NCBI GenBank assembly: GCA_020744425.1
Contig: JAGMUV010000003.1
Coordinates: forward strand, 2,914,001-2,978,000
Direction: 5' to 3'
Length of the DNA stretch: 64,000 nt
Origin: Dactylonectria macrodidyma
Taxonomy: Eukaryota; Ascomycota; Sordariomycetes; Hypocreales; Nectriaceae
Made by a program: the position numbers and the translations under genes. Positions within the stretch are counted from its first letter, which is position 1; each line of letters begins with the position of its first letter. A model generated the notes under the pieces. The model was not told the DNA's origin, made no database searches, and worked only from the letters and a program-made list of their open reading frames with translations. Shown here in pieces: positions 12,956 through 25,636 of this stretch.

Positions 12956-15674
12956 AAGTTGGTGAGGCGGGAAAAGAGTGAAGGGAGATACGAATGACGG
13001 GGGAATGTCAAGGAGGAGGAGGGGAGTGAGGGGAGTTGAAGTGTTGTTGATCCAATCGAATCCGGGCTGACCAGGGTCAGGTACAACGACCTCTGTACAA
13101 GGGTAGCATGTACTGTCCAGTTTTTGGAAGGTACAGCTGCGCAGGGTGCATCCACCCTTGAGTTCTTAGGTACCTCTCCTACCTCTCCTAAGGTAAGGTA
13201 CACTCAGTCCAAGTTGCCATATCCGGAGCAGCTGCAGCAGGGGGCCATCAGCAATTCCCTGGTTCCTAATGCGCTGTACGGAGTACCTGATGCCCTTTTA
13301 CTGAGCCGGTCCGCGATAGACAACGCCTCCATTCCCCCCTGATAAACCACCGAAGCACCGCCAATGAACTGGGCATCCCTTTAAACAAACTGCATCCCGA
13401 GTAACATCCATCGTCCAGTGAATCACTGAAGCAGCCCCTATCCCCGCAAAATGGAGGCTGAGTGGCGCTCTTCCTGGGGCCTTCTCCAGGTCTGGTTGGC
13501 GTCTGCCTTCTCGTCTGGGGTTGGCCCGACCACTCGCCAAGTCGCCCAGTACATCTGCTGTACTTGGTTGGCCGTCGCTGGCCGGTCACGCTTCGAGGTT
13601 AACGCGCACCTTGGGCACTAACAAAGGAACGTTTCTTTGTCACCTTGTCCAGTCTCCCTATCTCCCAAGGGGGCACAGGCTGCACAAGTGCTCACGGAAC
13701 ACATTGTGCGGCGAGATTGAAAGGGGTCAGTGAGATGGACGATCATCCTCCCCTGTGTCTCTCTGTGTTTTGCCGTCATTGAACCATCCTCGGCCAGGAG
13801 GTCTTGTTAACGAGTGGACGGCTGAACAATAGACATGAATACAAACTAACGGACGCACGTCGAGAAGGAAATTTTTTTTCCAAAAAAATCACCGAACAAG
13901 CTGGCTTGCGTCATCGTGCCAAGCCAACACAGATCGCCTGGCTGGAACAGTAATGAACAACCTTGAAGACAAGTCGGAGATAAATTGATAGATTGATAGA
14001 GTTGACGTGGATTCTTCCTCCGTCTAGGATGCATTGACGGATGAGGTCCCCACTTTCGCTTCCAGGTCTCACATCCGTCCTCAAGTAACACCCCTTGACC
14101 CTCACTTTAAACTGGAGAAATCCATTCCCACCTCCCGAGGGACCGCCCGCGGCTTAATTAATACCGATCGTCATTCTATGACACAATAGGGGTCCACGCC
14201 GGGAGCCGCAATCCATTGGGCGTTTCAAGATACCTACGTACAACTTGTTTGGCATTCCTACCTATCATTTCCCGTCGGCCATTTGCCTCGTGGCCCCTGG
14301 TAGCAGTGTGTTACGTAGTACATTTCATCACGGAAGTATTGAATATCTTCGCTGGTACTCGCATCTCTGAATGTTTTGCGTGGGAGTGAACCTCCAGCGT
14401 GCAGGGCCAACCTAGCTTGCCACCCATCAATTCGTAGTAGCTGATAAGCTTCATCCTTGTCAGACTTGGTGACTGCAAAATACTGAGTCTGAAGTAACAT
14501 TTCAGCACAAGTTACTCAGTGTCTAAATGTCCGAGAGCCGCCAAATTTGAATGAAATCCTTGATAGATGATCACCCTGAAGACATCGCCTTGTTTGTTGA
14601 AACATTGAGCAAGGTGACGCTGCGTTGGAAACAAGACCCGCATCCTCCCAAAGCGCCTGTCGGAGGTTTACACAGACAAAACTGAGAGCTAGCCTCCCTA
14701 GCTGATCTAGAGCTGGGTGGTGGTCCATGTTTATAAGTCGGATGAACCCTGTTTGTCAACTGTGAATTATCCTCCCCAGCTCGTAGTATCTATCCGCACT
14801 GACGCCCGCTCTTTCTTACCAGGACAAGACGCGTACGGGGCGACTGGGTAAGATGATTATTTGGGCGGCTCCTCAAAGCTGTGCCACACGAGTGAATCCT
14901 TTCGCCTTGATGCCACTTCTAACTAAGGTAGGTAATGGAACCGATCTATGTGCTGCAGTGAGAGATGGTTTGCGCCAGTGGAGACCTGGACAGGAGCAAA
15001 CGACAGCGGCACAATCTCACCACCATGTACTATGACAAGGACTGACAGAGAAGACCAGTGAAATTCGAGGCGTTGCACAACAATCTTACACGAAACATCC
15101 TTGAATGACTGGTAACAAACAAGCTGAAAACAGACACATCGATTATAATCGTCTACTGTCCTCGTTATGAATTCTTTAAAAAAGACCCCAGAGCAAGAGA
15201 CTGATGCTTCTATCATACATAGCCAGCGAAGAGTTATTACAAGGGTACTAGGTAGATCGTCGTAGCCCAAGGCTGCCCTGCGTTTGTCGCAACTCCAGCC
15301 GAGACTTTTTGGTCCCATGCCCGTCCTGCCAAAATGCCCCCATGTTCGCCAAGGAAACAAGAAATCCATGAAGACCGTCCTCGTCAACCACCTCATCATT
15401 ATGACCACCCACATACACGATATTACTCTACCGCTGGCCCGCCCTTCGCAGGAACCCCACCGGTTGAGATGCGACATAAAAAACAGAAATCCAAACCACT
15501 GTATATACGTGTTGATGCCTCGCAAGGCTGTTCTGAACTGATCCCTTCTGCTCATCGACGATGTGCGGCCCGGGCAATGCGTCCAAGGGGGATCCGCCTC
15601 AAGGTGGTACGCAGTCCGTACAATGCGCCTTACTGTCAGGATACGTTGCCGCCGGAAGTGCTGCGGTGTCTCGT
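12956..15674. other. Intergenic: F-box gene promoter and elongase 3' flank
   Basis: About 2.7 kb between the start of the F-box gene and the stop of the elongase, both on the minus strand. It should hold the F-box gene promoter on its left and the elongase 3' UTR on its right. A copy of the 9-mer TACGGAGTA is at 13277-13285. A 210-codon minus-strand frame at 14923-15555 lies in the presumed elongase 3' region and resembles nothing known. No RNA gene was seen. Confidence 0.5.
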
Positions 15675-16887
15675 TTAGGCCTTGCGGGATCGGGTAGTGA
15701 CACCGTTGGTCTTGGCACCGGTGGCAACAGCACCGTTGGTCTTGCCCTTGATAGGGGTGGTACTGAGATCGGGGAGAGGAGCCTGGCTCATTCGTCGCAA
15801 GCTCTTGCGAGTGGTGTTCTTGGACTTGCCATCACGCTTGTAAGTGGCAAGGTAGAATGAGATGAAGAGAACCAGGTACGAGCTGATGATAGCCATGCCG
15901 GAGAAAGCGGCGAACTCCTCACCAGCGCAGCGGCCGGCATTGGGCATCCAGGGGAAGTAGGTCGAGGTGAAGTAGGTGTACGAGGCGAAGTAGACGAAGC
16001 CTAGGCGCGATTAGTCTCATATCTCATGGCCATTTGTAGCCGAATTGCTTACCGAGATCAATGATGAACTGGACGATCTGGAGTCGGGTGACCCACTCCT
16101 TCCACCAGATACGGATGCCGCGCGCACTCTGGAAGTAGTACCAGTACATGACGACATGGACGGTAAGGTTCAGAGTGATGGGGACCCATGAGACAGCAGT
16201 GGAGCCGATGAGCTGGGTGTAGCAGAGGAGGGCGGTAGCACCGTGGTGGTAGCAGTGAAGGAAGGCTGAGTTGCAGTTAGTGGCTGAGGACGCCTGGAGA
16301 TGCATTGCGGCGAGACGTACTGAGAGGCTTCTTCTTGAGGAAGAGGAAGACGGTGTCGAGGAGCTCGAGGTACTTGGTGAGGTAGTTGAGCTGTGATAAG
16401 GTTAGCTTTTCAAGCCCCACACGACTAAGGGAGAGGAAGGGAGGGATGGGGAAAAATGTCAACTCACGTAGTACAGGACGACAAGGGGCTGCGTCCACCC
16501 GCCTTCAACGTCACAGATGGCGTGGAAGACACCGCCGCGCACAACGGTGGGGACAAGCTGCTCAATGAAGAGAACCAGGAGAGCGCCGCTGATGGCGGTC
16601 AAGTAAAAGTTGTGGATGAGGAACAGCGACTTCAGCTTGAACGGCTCGCGGTTGCGCATGAACTCGCGGCCACCGAAGATGATGGCATAGTAGATGACGA
16701 TGAAGATGGACGTCGACTTGAGCGTCGACATGGGTGTCTGGAAAGGGATGAACTCGAAGTCGGCGACTGGGTAACCCACAACGGCGGTCCATGCCTTGTC
16801 GAAGATAGGCCAGAGGTGGATGCCGAAGGGCCGGTCGACAGTGGGAAGCGGCAGCTTCTCGAGGAAGGAGGGGGCTGCAGATGACAT
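15675..16887 (-). CDS. ELO-family very-long-chain fatty acid elongase
   Basis: Four exons: 16887-16468, 16390-16321, 16265-16053 and 16000-15675, joined in frame to 342 residues. This is the 3-ketoacyl-CoA synthase of the ER elongation cycle, which condenses malonyl-CoA with an acyl-CoA to make the very long chains used in sphingolipids. The decisive motif is the histidine box HCYHH at residues 167-171, preceded by [18 protein letters not shown] and followed by [11 protein letters not shown]. All are ELO signatures. Several hydrophobic membrane spans alternate through the protein, and the C-terminus is Lys/Arg-rich ([16 protein letters not shown]), as in ER membrane proteins. The Met at 16887 ([15 protein letters not shown]) was chosen because it begins the conserved part; the open frame continues upstream without family resemblance. 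Length fits yeast Elo2/Elo3 (about 345). I cannot tell an ELO2 (FEN1) from an ELO3 (SUR4) type by eye. Confidence 0.95.
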
Positions 16888-19466
16888 GTTGGGCAGACTG
16901 GTTGACGAGAGTCGGTGTAGGCGGGCGAGGGAGGGCTCGTCGAGCGAACAAGAGCCGAGAGGTCGAGATCTGTGTCTTCTGACCAAAAGTTGGAGCGACG
17001 CGACGGAGGCGTAGCGTTGCGACAGATGGCGTAGTGAAGAAGGTCAAGGAATGACAAGAAGAGAAGAGAAGAGACTCCTGAGAGAGGGAAGGAGGAGGAA
17101 GGAGGAGCGACGATTGCCAGACACACGGCTATCGAAGGGGCAAACAAAAGAGAGGCAGAAGGAAGAGGGAGAAGGAGGGTAGAAGAAGGAGAAGAGGAGG
17201 AGGAGGAGGAGGAGGAGGAGAAGGAAAGGAAGATTTGGCATTTGGGGCAAGAAGACGCGGCGCATCGAAAAGGGGAAATTTCGCATCAGATCGAGGTTGG
17301 CACCGGGAGCTGGCCAGCTAATGGTACGCGCTACGCCTTCTACAGCGTCTTTGGGGGGGGGACTTGGGGGGTTCTTAGAGTGGGGAGTGGGCGCGCTACC
17401 ACGCACGGATTCAGGCACTGAAAGTTACTCGTCGGTCCGCTAGCCCCATCTCACTTCCATGAGCAAGCCAGGACAGGGTGCGCCCCAGACAGGCCAGCTC
17501 AAGGTTCGTAGGGCCTGGCAACCTGGTACCTGTTTATTTTTTTTTCTTTGATTGATGGCCATTGTAACGGGTGCCAACTCCTGTCAGCTCGAAGTTCGAG
17601 GCGATGATGGCGTCCGGCCCTTTCTCATCTCTAACTCATAATGCATGCCGGGCGCAACCCTTTCTCATCTCTCAGGCACCCCACTGAAGTCAGCAAAACG
17701 ATAGTTCTGGGTCATGCAGAAGCACGCTGACGTCGTGGTCCGGACATACCGTTACTCCCTCTCGTGAGGACACGCTGGTGCTGCTTGCTCCAGCTATTGA
17801 AATGAGCATCTTTTCGCATGTGATTTGCCGAGTCGTCCGCAGAAGCCAATCAGCGGCGGCCCTTTGATGTTCATCTCATCCTTTTGCCTGTGGGGCACGT
17901 GATTGACGGGATTGACTCGGGGTGGGCCGCCCCCTCTGAGACGCACCAAGACGCACCCCAAGATTGGAAGGTCGTGCTCGCCACCGAACGCCGAGGCTTC
18001 TAGCCGACTCTCCCCTTGGCCAAGCCCGTTGACGGCCATTGTTGACTTTTGGGACCTGCACAGAGGCCAATTCAGTTTTGACTTGACGCTTGTTGCTTGC
18101 CGGGGTTGGTTGAAAGCGACGTTTAATAACCGATAGCATTTGCTACCCTCCCATTGCTCCACGATCACTGCTACTCTGTCTGTGTTGTCGCACGAACCCA
18201 GGTTACCAGGTACCAAACGAGTCCTCACCCTTTCCACGCTGGTAGAGTTGCACTGGGCCAATACAAAAATCCGGGGCAACCGTCTCTGTTTTTGCGGGTT
18301 GTGAGTCCCGGCAATTTCGGAGACACAGTGGATTCTTTGTTCTTTGTTGGGTCTTCTCCCTTTCCACCGTCGATCCGGATGGACGGCGGTGTCTTTTCTC
18401 GTCAGGTATGCTTGGCTTACTCGGCATGAAGAAAAGGAGATACGTAGGGAAGTCTCCTGTGGGAACCTCGGCCAACAACGGAATTGCTCAATGCTTCAGA
18501 CAATGAACGGGCTCAGCTCCCTGCACAGCATGATTGTATCTAGTTGATCGTGTGGTTGGCGTCATGGAGACTGGGGACTGGACTGAGGCAGGCCCATTGA
18601 ACATCACCGACGGGCTTTTCGCCATGCCGTGTCGGCCGCTGCCAAACTGGTTCCCCGGAATAGCCATGCATGTTGCTGTGGCTGTTGACCATGATTGTGG
18701 CCGTGACTGTGGCGCAAAGTGATATCAATTGGGGAAGACACGGGCCACAATCTGCTGTGAGATAAAATGACAAGCAAGCTACACGAACTGCCAATTAATT
18801 GGTGCGTCCTGGTCGTCTGGAGCCCATGCGTCCCGCCCTGCTGTTACTGTGGGAAATAAATACTCTATGAGACCCAGTCAGTCAGTGCTTGACGAGCCTT
18901 TGGGGTGGCTGCGTGAGCTGCATGTGCTGGTGCTTGAACACCTCTGTGCTGTACTGTTCTCTAGCTCTTCTCAGAAAAATGATCTGACGCTGCAATTGAA
19001 CCTCGCTGCTAGTTCGTCACTTTTGCGCCTCAGGCAACAATTGGCTCTGGCTCCTGTGGCCTGGGGCGCCCTATCAGCCTCCTTCAGTTGTCACCTCCGC
19101 TGGAACCTCCACTGGACTGTCCTAGGGGCCTGGTCTGGTCAGCGTCAGAAAATGGCGAATGGAATCCGCCAAAAGTAAGCTCGCAGAGAAGACAGTGCGA
19201 AGTATATTACACACCGTCACAGCGCACACATTCCCCCATACAATGGCGGCTGTGCCAGCGCAATTCGCACCGTCACCTCCACCACTACGCAATACGGCAT
19301 AGTCGCTGCTGAGTCACCCAGAAAGTGGCCTCAGATCATCTTTGTCCCTCGCCCAAACAACTCTGCAGCATCACCCGAGCCGGAAAAGCACCAAGCCCAA
19401 ACCTCCAATTCCTCCTCGCCTCGACGCATCTTCTCGCCTTCGCGATTCCCTCTCGCTCCGCCCATC
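16888..19466. other. Divergent intergenic region, elongase and COX6 promoters
   Basis: About 2.6 kb separate the divergent starts of the elongase (minus) and COX6 (plus). The elongase-proximal 350 bases are purine-rich on the plus strand, so pyrimidine-rich in the elongase transcript. That is typical of a fungal 5' leader or core promoter, and it includes a GAG repeat. The middle part has only short random frames. No extra gene is supported. Confidence 0.6.
17193..17223. repeat. GAG/CTC trinucleotide repeat in elongase leader
   Basis: A run of GAG triplets, about nine in tandem, inside a longer AG-rich tract at about 17075-17235. Read from the elongase strand this is a CTC-rich tract 300 bases upstream of its start codon. 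Such CT tracts are frequent near transcription starts in ascomycete genes. Confidence 0.85.
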
Positions 19467-20441
19467 ATGTCTGCCGCCCTCTTCCGCGTCGCTGCCCGTG
19501 GCATCCGCGCCGCGCCCGTCCGGCCCGCCGCTCAGCCCCTGGTCGCCCGCTCGGCCGTCGCCCTCTCGGCCAACTTCAGCACCTCGATGCCCCGACGAAG
19601 CGACCACGGCGAGGAGACTTTTGAGGAGTTCTCCGCTAGGTGAGACGGCCCCTCCTGGCCCCAATGGCCTCAAAATGCCATTGTGCCTCTCACCGAGAGA
19701 TGCATCCCCAATCGCAATCGGGGCTGCTGTTGCTGGCGGACCTTTGCCGGCTGGTGGAAAAGATGCCTCAAAACTGGGCTGGTCTCTCTCCCACGCGATT
19801 TTTCCCGAATACCTTCAATGCAGCCGCCCGCAGTCCTCGCTCGGTTCAATGGCTAATCGGCGCCCCTCTACAGATTTGAGAAGGAGTTCGACGGTGTCCA
19901 GGACGTTTTCGAGCTTCAGGTAAGGTCCCCAATGAGCTCGCCGCTCCAGGCCCGCTCTGGAAATATCGTATGACTTTTGGCTCACCACCTTTGGCAGCGC
20001 AACCTGAACAACGCCTTCGCTTACGATCTCGTCCCTTCTCCCTCGGTCATTGCCGCCGCCCTCAAGGCCGCCCGGAGGGTCAACGACTTCGGCACCGCCG
20101 TCCGTATCTTCGAAGGTATGCCCTCACTGCAATTGACCCCTCGTCGCCGCAATGCCCGCCCGCCCACCCGACCAATTGCCGTGATGGGGGGATTTCCCAC
20201 TCCCATGAACGCATCAATTGAGCAACGTCTGAGCCTCGACGGCACCTCCCACGACACAGATGGCGGACGATGCATGCGGCGGACTCACTAAATCAGTTTG
20301 GCTGACTTTATCCTCCTTCTAGGCATCAAGTCCAAGGTCGAGAATAAGGGCCAGTACGAGCAATACCTCGAGGAGCTCAAGCCCCTCCGGGAAGAGCTCG
20401 GCGTTCCTCTGAAGGAGGAGCTTTACCCCGAGGAGAAGTAG
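19467..20441 (+). CDS. COX6: Cytochrome c oxidase subunit 6 (Va-type), mitochondrial precursor
   Basis: Four exons: 19467-19639, 19874-19919, 19998-20115 and 20323-20441, giving 151 residues. The product is the nuclear-coded COX6/subunit Va protein of complex IV, on the matrix side of the inner membrane. Residues 1-42 are an Arg/Ala-rich, acid-free presequence (RVAARGIRAAPVR) ending near FSTSMPRR, a typical cleavage area. The mature part holds the family landmarks: EEFSARFEKEFDGV, then ELQRNLNNAFAYDLVPSP, AALKAARRVNDFGTAVRIFEGIKSKV, and the acidic end LGVPLKEELYPEE. These helices form the subunit's repeat fold. Introns are 234, 78 and 207 bp, long for this window, and each joins in frame. A convergent gene, the chromodomain protein, ends 645 bp downstream. 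The assignment is very secure; length fits the family. Confidence 0.97.
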
Positions 20442-21085
20442 AGTACTATCCTTGAGTGTATCCAGAGTGTTTCATCCCCGGGCCAGCCCGTGTATATGTT
20501 AGCAGAGACGGAAGGGAATCCAGAGCAAGAGGTAGACTGGGGAGTTTGGTTGCGGCTACCCCAAATCGATTTTGTTATAACCAACCCCAAGGCGCAACTG
20601 GCGACTCTTCCTCTACGCTAATATCCTTGAATCTTGACGTTGTATACCCGGTTGTCTTACACAGCACGTCCCAAAGTTTCATCTTTTTGACGTTTCGAAG
20701 CGTTGTGATTTCCAATTGTTCACTACCAACTGCAGTCAAGCCTCATGAGTCGCTGACCTTAAAACCCATCTTATGCCTCATGCACGCATGCTCACTTAAC
20801 TTGAAACACGTCGGACATGTATCTTACACATGGCATGCGCATGCCATGACATCAGATTCAATTACTTCCTTCTCCCCTTATCCCTGCCTCCGCATGCGCC
20901 GGTTGCATCAATGCAAGCCTACCTATCGAAAATACAAAGAAGGGTACATATGTGCAGCGTAAAATATCCTTGTTCGGCCACTGTGAACCCAACAAGCCAT
21001 CTAATCAATTCCATCCCGAAGAAATATGACTCCCCCCTCAAGCTCAATCAAGCCTCTGGCCCTTCCGGCCTCGTACCACCTTTGA
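20442..21085. other. Convergent 3' intergenic region
   Basis: About 640 bases between the stops of COX6 (plus) and the chromodomain protein (minus), so it holds two 3' UTRs and terminators. AT-rich stretches occur near 20.57 kb and 20.93-21.03 kb. I see no coding signal or RNA gene. Confidence 0.6.
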
Positions 21086-24000
21086 TCAATCCCTCAGGTG
21101 ACCCCATCGGCCGTTACCGGGCTGCTGACCCATGAACTGCACGCCGGGGATTGCCCCGGATCCATTCCCGTCGTACCCAGGCGCTGTAGACGGGCTTGTT
21201 CCTCTGCTAGCAGAACCAAACACTCGGCCAGGTCGCGGGCTCATCATACCCATACGAGGACTGCGTGGTACACTGGCTTGGCGTGTGGCTGGCCGTCCGT
21301 TGCGGAGGCTGAGTTCCTCCCGGAGGTGCGCAACTTCCACCTCTCGTTCTCGTAACTGAATCTTGAGATCAGAGAGGGTACGGAATAGCTCCTTATTCGC
21401 GTTGTCAGCCTGAATCTGGTGAATTCGTACCAGATTGTCTGAGGCCTTCTTCTCCAGATCCTCGTTCTGTTGCCGTAACCCCTTGATTTCTGCGCCGAGT
21501 TCACCAGCAGTCGAGTTAACATCCTGGTATAAGTTCCGGATATAATCTGCTTCCTTCTGAGCGTTCTCGAGCCTCTTCTCCAACAGCTTGATCTTCTTCT
21601 GAGACTCTTCAAATAGTTTCTCAGTCCTGGCCAAGGGGCTCTCCTCCATCCCTGACGCGCCGGGAGTCGATGTCAAGCGGGCAACTGTGGCCTCGAGCTC
21701 CGCAATTCGCTTCTGATTCTTTTCAGCCTCCTTCTGTGCTGCCTCCGCAGCGGCCCTTGCGCTTTCATCAGCTTTCAACTTTGCCTTTTCGAAACTGGAT
21801 CGCTCCTGTAGAGCCTTGCGGTGAGATTCAGAGACCTTGTTGGCAGTCCTCTCAAATTCCTTGAGTCGCTTCTCGAGTCCGTTAATAACGGCTTTGTGCT
21901 CGGTGTCAAGATCGTTTGCCGCCGCTTGGCGCTGATAATCGGAGACCTGGAAGTGATTAGACATCATAGTTTTGTGTATGCATAGTAAGCTAGGCAAACC
22001 TTTTCTGCCAGAGCCTCCAGAACAGCCAAAGGAACGCTGATTTTGGACATCCTCCCACTGGCAGCATCCTTAGGCTTGCTAGTATTCAACAATTCTCGAA
22101 GTGCATAAGTAAGAGGAGGATCGTTGGACTCTACTACTGGCTGTAGCACAGGCAGCACCCGTATCCGCTTGGCGTCATCAGAACCATCGTCAGAGTCCTA
22201 TGTCCCGGTTAGCCTGAGAGACACAGTCCATCTAAGTCGGTCGTCACTTACCAGCTTGCGTTTCAGCCCGTTCCCCTCACCAGACTTTTCAGCGGGAATT
22301 TGCGACCGGGGTTGCGAAGTCAAGTAAAAGTCGATCACGTAGTCCGGTATCGATTGAGGTTCCCATGAGATGCTTTCCGTGAAGCCATTCAGATAGTTGG
22401 AGAATACTTCTGCAACTTCGTGCGGGTCACCGTACCCTCGATCAGGATCGTCTATCAACCTTCTCGCTTGTACGATACCCGACAGGAGTGCATTTTTCCT
22501 TTCCAGGGGAGAAATCTCTTGTGGGAGGCGGAGCGCAATGTGCTCAATCGAATGAGTTGTTACTAGCTGTAGCACAAGTGGTGGCTTACCAGCATTACTG
22601 CTTGGTGACAGTCGATGAGAAACGGGAGAAGAGTTGAAAGTGTGATCGAAACCGATAACGACATCAAACTTAAATGGGTCAAGGTCCTCAGTCGACAGGG
22701 CAAGGGTGACGCGGACCGGGGAGTCTTTGTACGTACTCTCCAACGGTTCGGTGCTCCGACTCATAGACTCGAGTTCCAGGGATTCCGTTTGCGCAAACAA
22801 AAGTCGAAGGAGCTCTGGGGTCCGAGCAAGGATCAGAATTTCGGTCTCTTTCTCGATGGTCTGGAGAAGTTCAGACATGAAGTTGAACTTTGGGTTGGCA
22901 TCGGTTGAATATTTGGCCTGCTCGTTTGCGGGTAGATCCTCCAACCTAGTACCAATCAAGTCTTGCGGGTAGTCACAAATGTTCATCAGGCGGCCCAGAA
23001 GCTCATCGATTCTCTTGACCAACGCTTCGTCTGGGTCCTTGTAGACCTCACTACTAAAAAACTCGCCGAATTTCTCAGCGTCAAGCCTATATTCGAGCAA
23101 GGTTTCATCATAGTATGGTCGCCTGCTTGCTTGAAACGGTAACGTGACGATATATTCGGATAATGGCTCTTCAGGCTGTGATGACGATGATGAGTCTGTG
23201 TATTGTTGTTGATCGGTGCCCTGTCCCATGGTGATAGACTGTCCTGATCTCTCGCCGATCCCAGAAGATACCACGGTCCGACCAGAAAATGGCATGATCA
23301 TTGTGCGAGTTGAGTTTACGGGTTCCATCGAGTTGCTTATATCAGCAGAGGAAACAGTTCTTTGTGGAACTTCAGCCGAGCTTTCGGCCAAGAGGGTTCC
23401 GTCCAGTAAATTGCTTGCGTCGCCGAAGGTCAAGTTCACCATCTCTCGCATGGACTCAACTGCGGACTGTTCTGGGTTGACCATGATTGAAGCAGGTGAG
23501 ATTGAGGGAGGAGACACGTCTTGAGCATTGCTTCCCATGACTTCGGGTTTCCAGGGTTCCACCGGGAAGAGAGTTTGCGAGAGTAGACCGGCTTCAGGGG
23601 ACCGAACAATCACCTCTGGCACATCTGCCGTATTGCTGGCAAGGTCAACAGGAGATGGCTGCTGATTTTTCAGCGCGTCTTCAGGCTGCGCATCGGCAGT
23701 CAGATCCTCAAGTCCTGGACCAAGTGATGCGTTGCCAAAATCAAACAAGCTCTTCAGCTCGTCTATCGCCGAACTGGGTGGCTTCCCCCCCGAAGCTCCG
23801 TCCATGCTGGGTATCGATTCGCCCTGGTTTTGAGAAATAGGTGGGTCTGATGTTAGGGGTTTCCCTCGTATGGTCGGCTGCTCAAGGCAGGTCAGAGACT
23901 CTTCTGGTAAGACTTGGGAATGAGAAGAGCTCAAGAAATTCGTTTCAAGAGGCTTCGCTAGGGAGTACTCCTGACCTTGTGGTTCTTGTTCGGACTCAGA

Positions 24001-25636
24001 TGTCTGGAGCCGAGAAGTGATATATGGTCTAGGTTCGGAAGAATTCGCAGCAGAGGGTTTCTGACTCTGTGAGTCTGGCTGAGACTGATTGCTTTGGGAT
24101 ACTGGTGCAGACTCCAAAGCTAGGCTCTCCCACCTCGATTTCGACTGTGAGACGGTATTGTGTTGGGTGTAGTGAGTTTCTGTTAGATTTTCTGGGAAGG
24201 ATTCGAAGCCTCGAGGAACGGCCTGGGCCGCTTGCGACTCCCTAGGGGTAGACTGGGGGATAATCTGAGTTTCAGTGGGCTCGTTGACGTAGCGGTTGCC
24301 AGGTGAGTAGCTTTCGTCAGTATCTCTAGATTGTTGCAACGCTCGTATCGCAAGAGAGGCGGTAGAGTGACTCGAAGGTACTGGTGAGTCAGGAAACCTC
24401 GAAGGTTGGGTCAGAAACACCGGGTCGTGCGGGTCACCGCTAGGGGTTGACGGTGTAGCCACACGGATTTCAGGGACAGGAGACCTGCCTAGGTATAGAT
24501 CTGGCCCAGTCGATAAATCCGGACTTCCCAATGATTGAGGCTGCGATAGTTCAGGTTGGCGGGAGGGAATATCAGAGCTGGTCCGTTCGGAGTTCGGAAC
24601 AATGTCGTGTTGCGGTTGAGTCGAGCTTTCCCGATATGTTGGGACTGGACTCCGAGCCTGGCTAGCTCTGGCGCCTGATTCTGGGCAGCTGAAAGAGTGG
24701 CCTTGGGAATCAGAGACGACGAGGGAGCTAACAGGGATACAACACCGAGATGATTTTTGATCTAATAGTTGAGGAGGGGTAGGGGTTATGGGTGCTTCCA
24801 CCGGGGACTGAGCCCAACTTTGCTCTTGGCGATCTTGCGAGTCGGGGATGGTTCTCTGGCTCAACTGCGATGCGAGGATGGTTCTACTATCCTCGTCCTC
24901 AAGCTCGGACACCAACTGCGAGCTTTGGGTGTTAACAACGCTGTGATACTCGGTAGGATCAAACTCGGAAGGTTTGGTCAGTTCTATGGCAAGCTTTTGG
25001 CCGGCGAGACGAGTGAAATCCTCAGAGCGCACTGATTTGGGGCTCTGAATTTCAGGGTCCGCAATCGCTGTCGAAACAATTGATGACGCCGGATCCTCAG
25101 AAGGGGTGTTGTGAGTGTCAGTCTTCAACTTCTTCGTGGGCGGCTCGTCAAGATCAGAAGAGCTGTGAGGGGGGTCGCTATCACCGGAGACATTCGGGCG
25201 CTTGAGACTCCGTCGCCAGTTAGAAGGCCGCGGCTCCTGGCTGTCGTCGATGTCGCTTTCAGCAGCCGCAGTCTCACCCGCAGCCGCAGTTGCAGCCGGC
25301 GCCGAGGAGGATGCTGGAAGTTCTAGGGCGGCGTCTTCCGCGGTTGCCCTTTTGCCGTCCTCCCACTCCTGGAGAGCTACGTCTGTTACCTCTTCGCTCT
25401 TGAAAGAAAAAAAGGTCAGCTTTGGTGCGCATGGAGTAGATGCTCAATATACGAACCCAGCTCGGAGGATAGGCTTCTCCAGTGTTGGTGTTGTCGTCCC
25501 AGTCCACCAGGTACTCGACTTTCCCCTTGACCGTCCTCTCATCAAGGATCTGGCGGATTGTAAACCACTGTTCGGTCTGCGAGGAGGCTTTAGAACTGCG
25601 CTTGTTCGACTTCCTCTGTCGGCGTCGTCCCGGCAT
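21086..25636 (-). CDS. Chromodomain plus HDA2/3-type protein (CDP-2-like heterochromatin factor)
   Basis: Four exons: 25636-25457, 25398-22252, 22197-22000 and 21946-21086, giving 1461 residues. Residues about 22-80 form a chromodomain (EQWFTIRQILDERTV, VEYLVDWDD, then across the first intron YPPSW-SEEVTDVALQEWE); the 58-bp intron cuts the domain in phase 0. Residues about 150-760 are disordered, Ser/Gln/Pro-rich and full of SQ/TQ pairs. Residues about 805-1095 resemble the HDA1-complex subunit 2/3 domain (EYIVTLPFQASRRPYYDETLLEYR, LVLQLVTTHSIEHIALRLP, SIPDYVIDFYLTSQPRSQIP). Residues about 1180-1400 are long coiled coil. From memory, this layout resembles Neurospora CDP-2 of the HDA-1/HP1 (HCHC) histone deacetylase complex, which binds methylated H3K9 chromatin. 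I infer a nuclear scaffold in heterochromatin silencing. The upstream Met at 25690 would add 18 residues; MPGRRRQRK is preferred. Confidence 0.85.

Noticed and set aside
14923..15555. 210-codon minus-strand frame downstream of the elongase
   Set aside because: No recognisable motif, Trp/Cys-rich composition, and position in the likely 3' UTR of the elongase.
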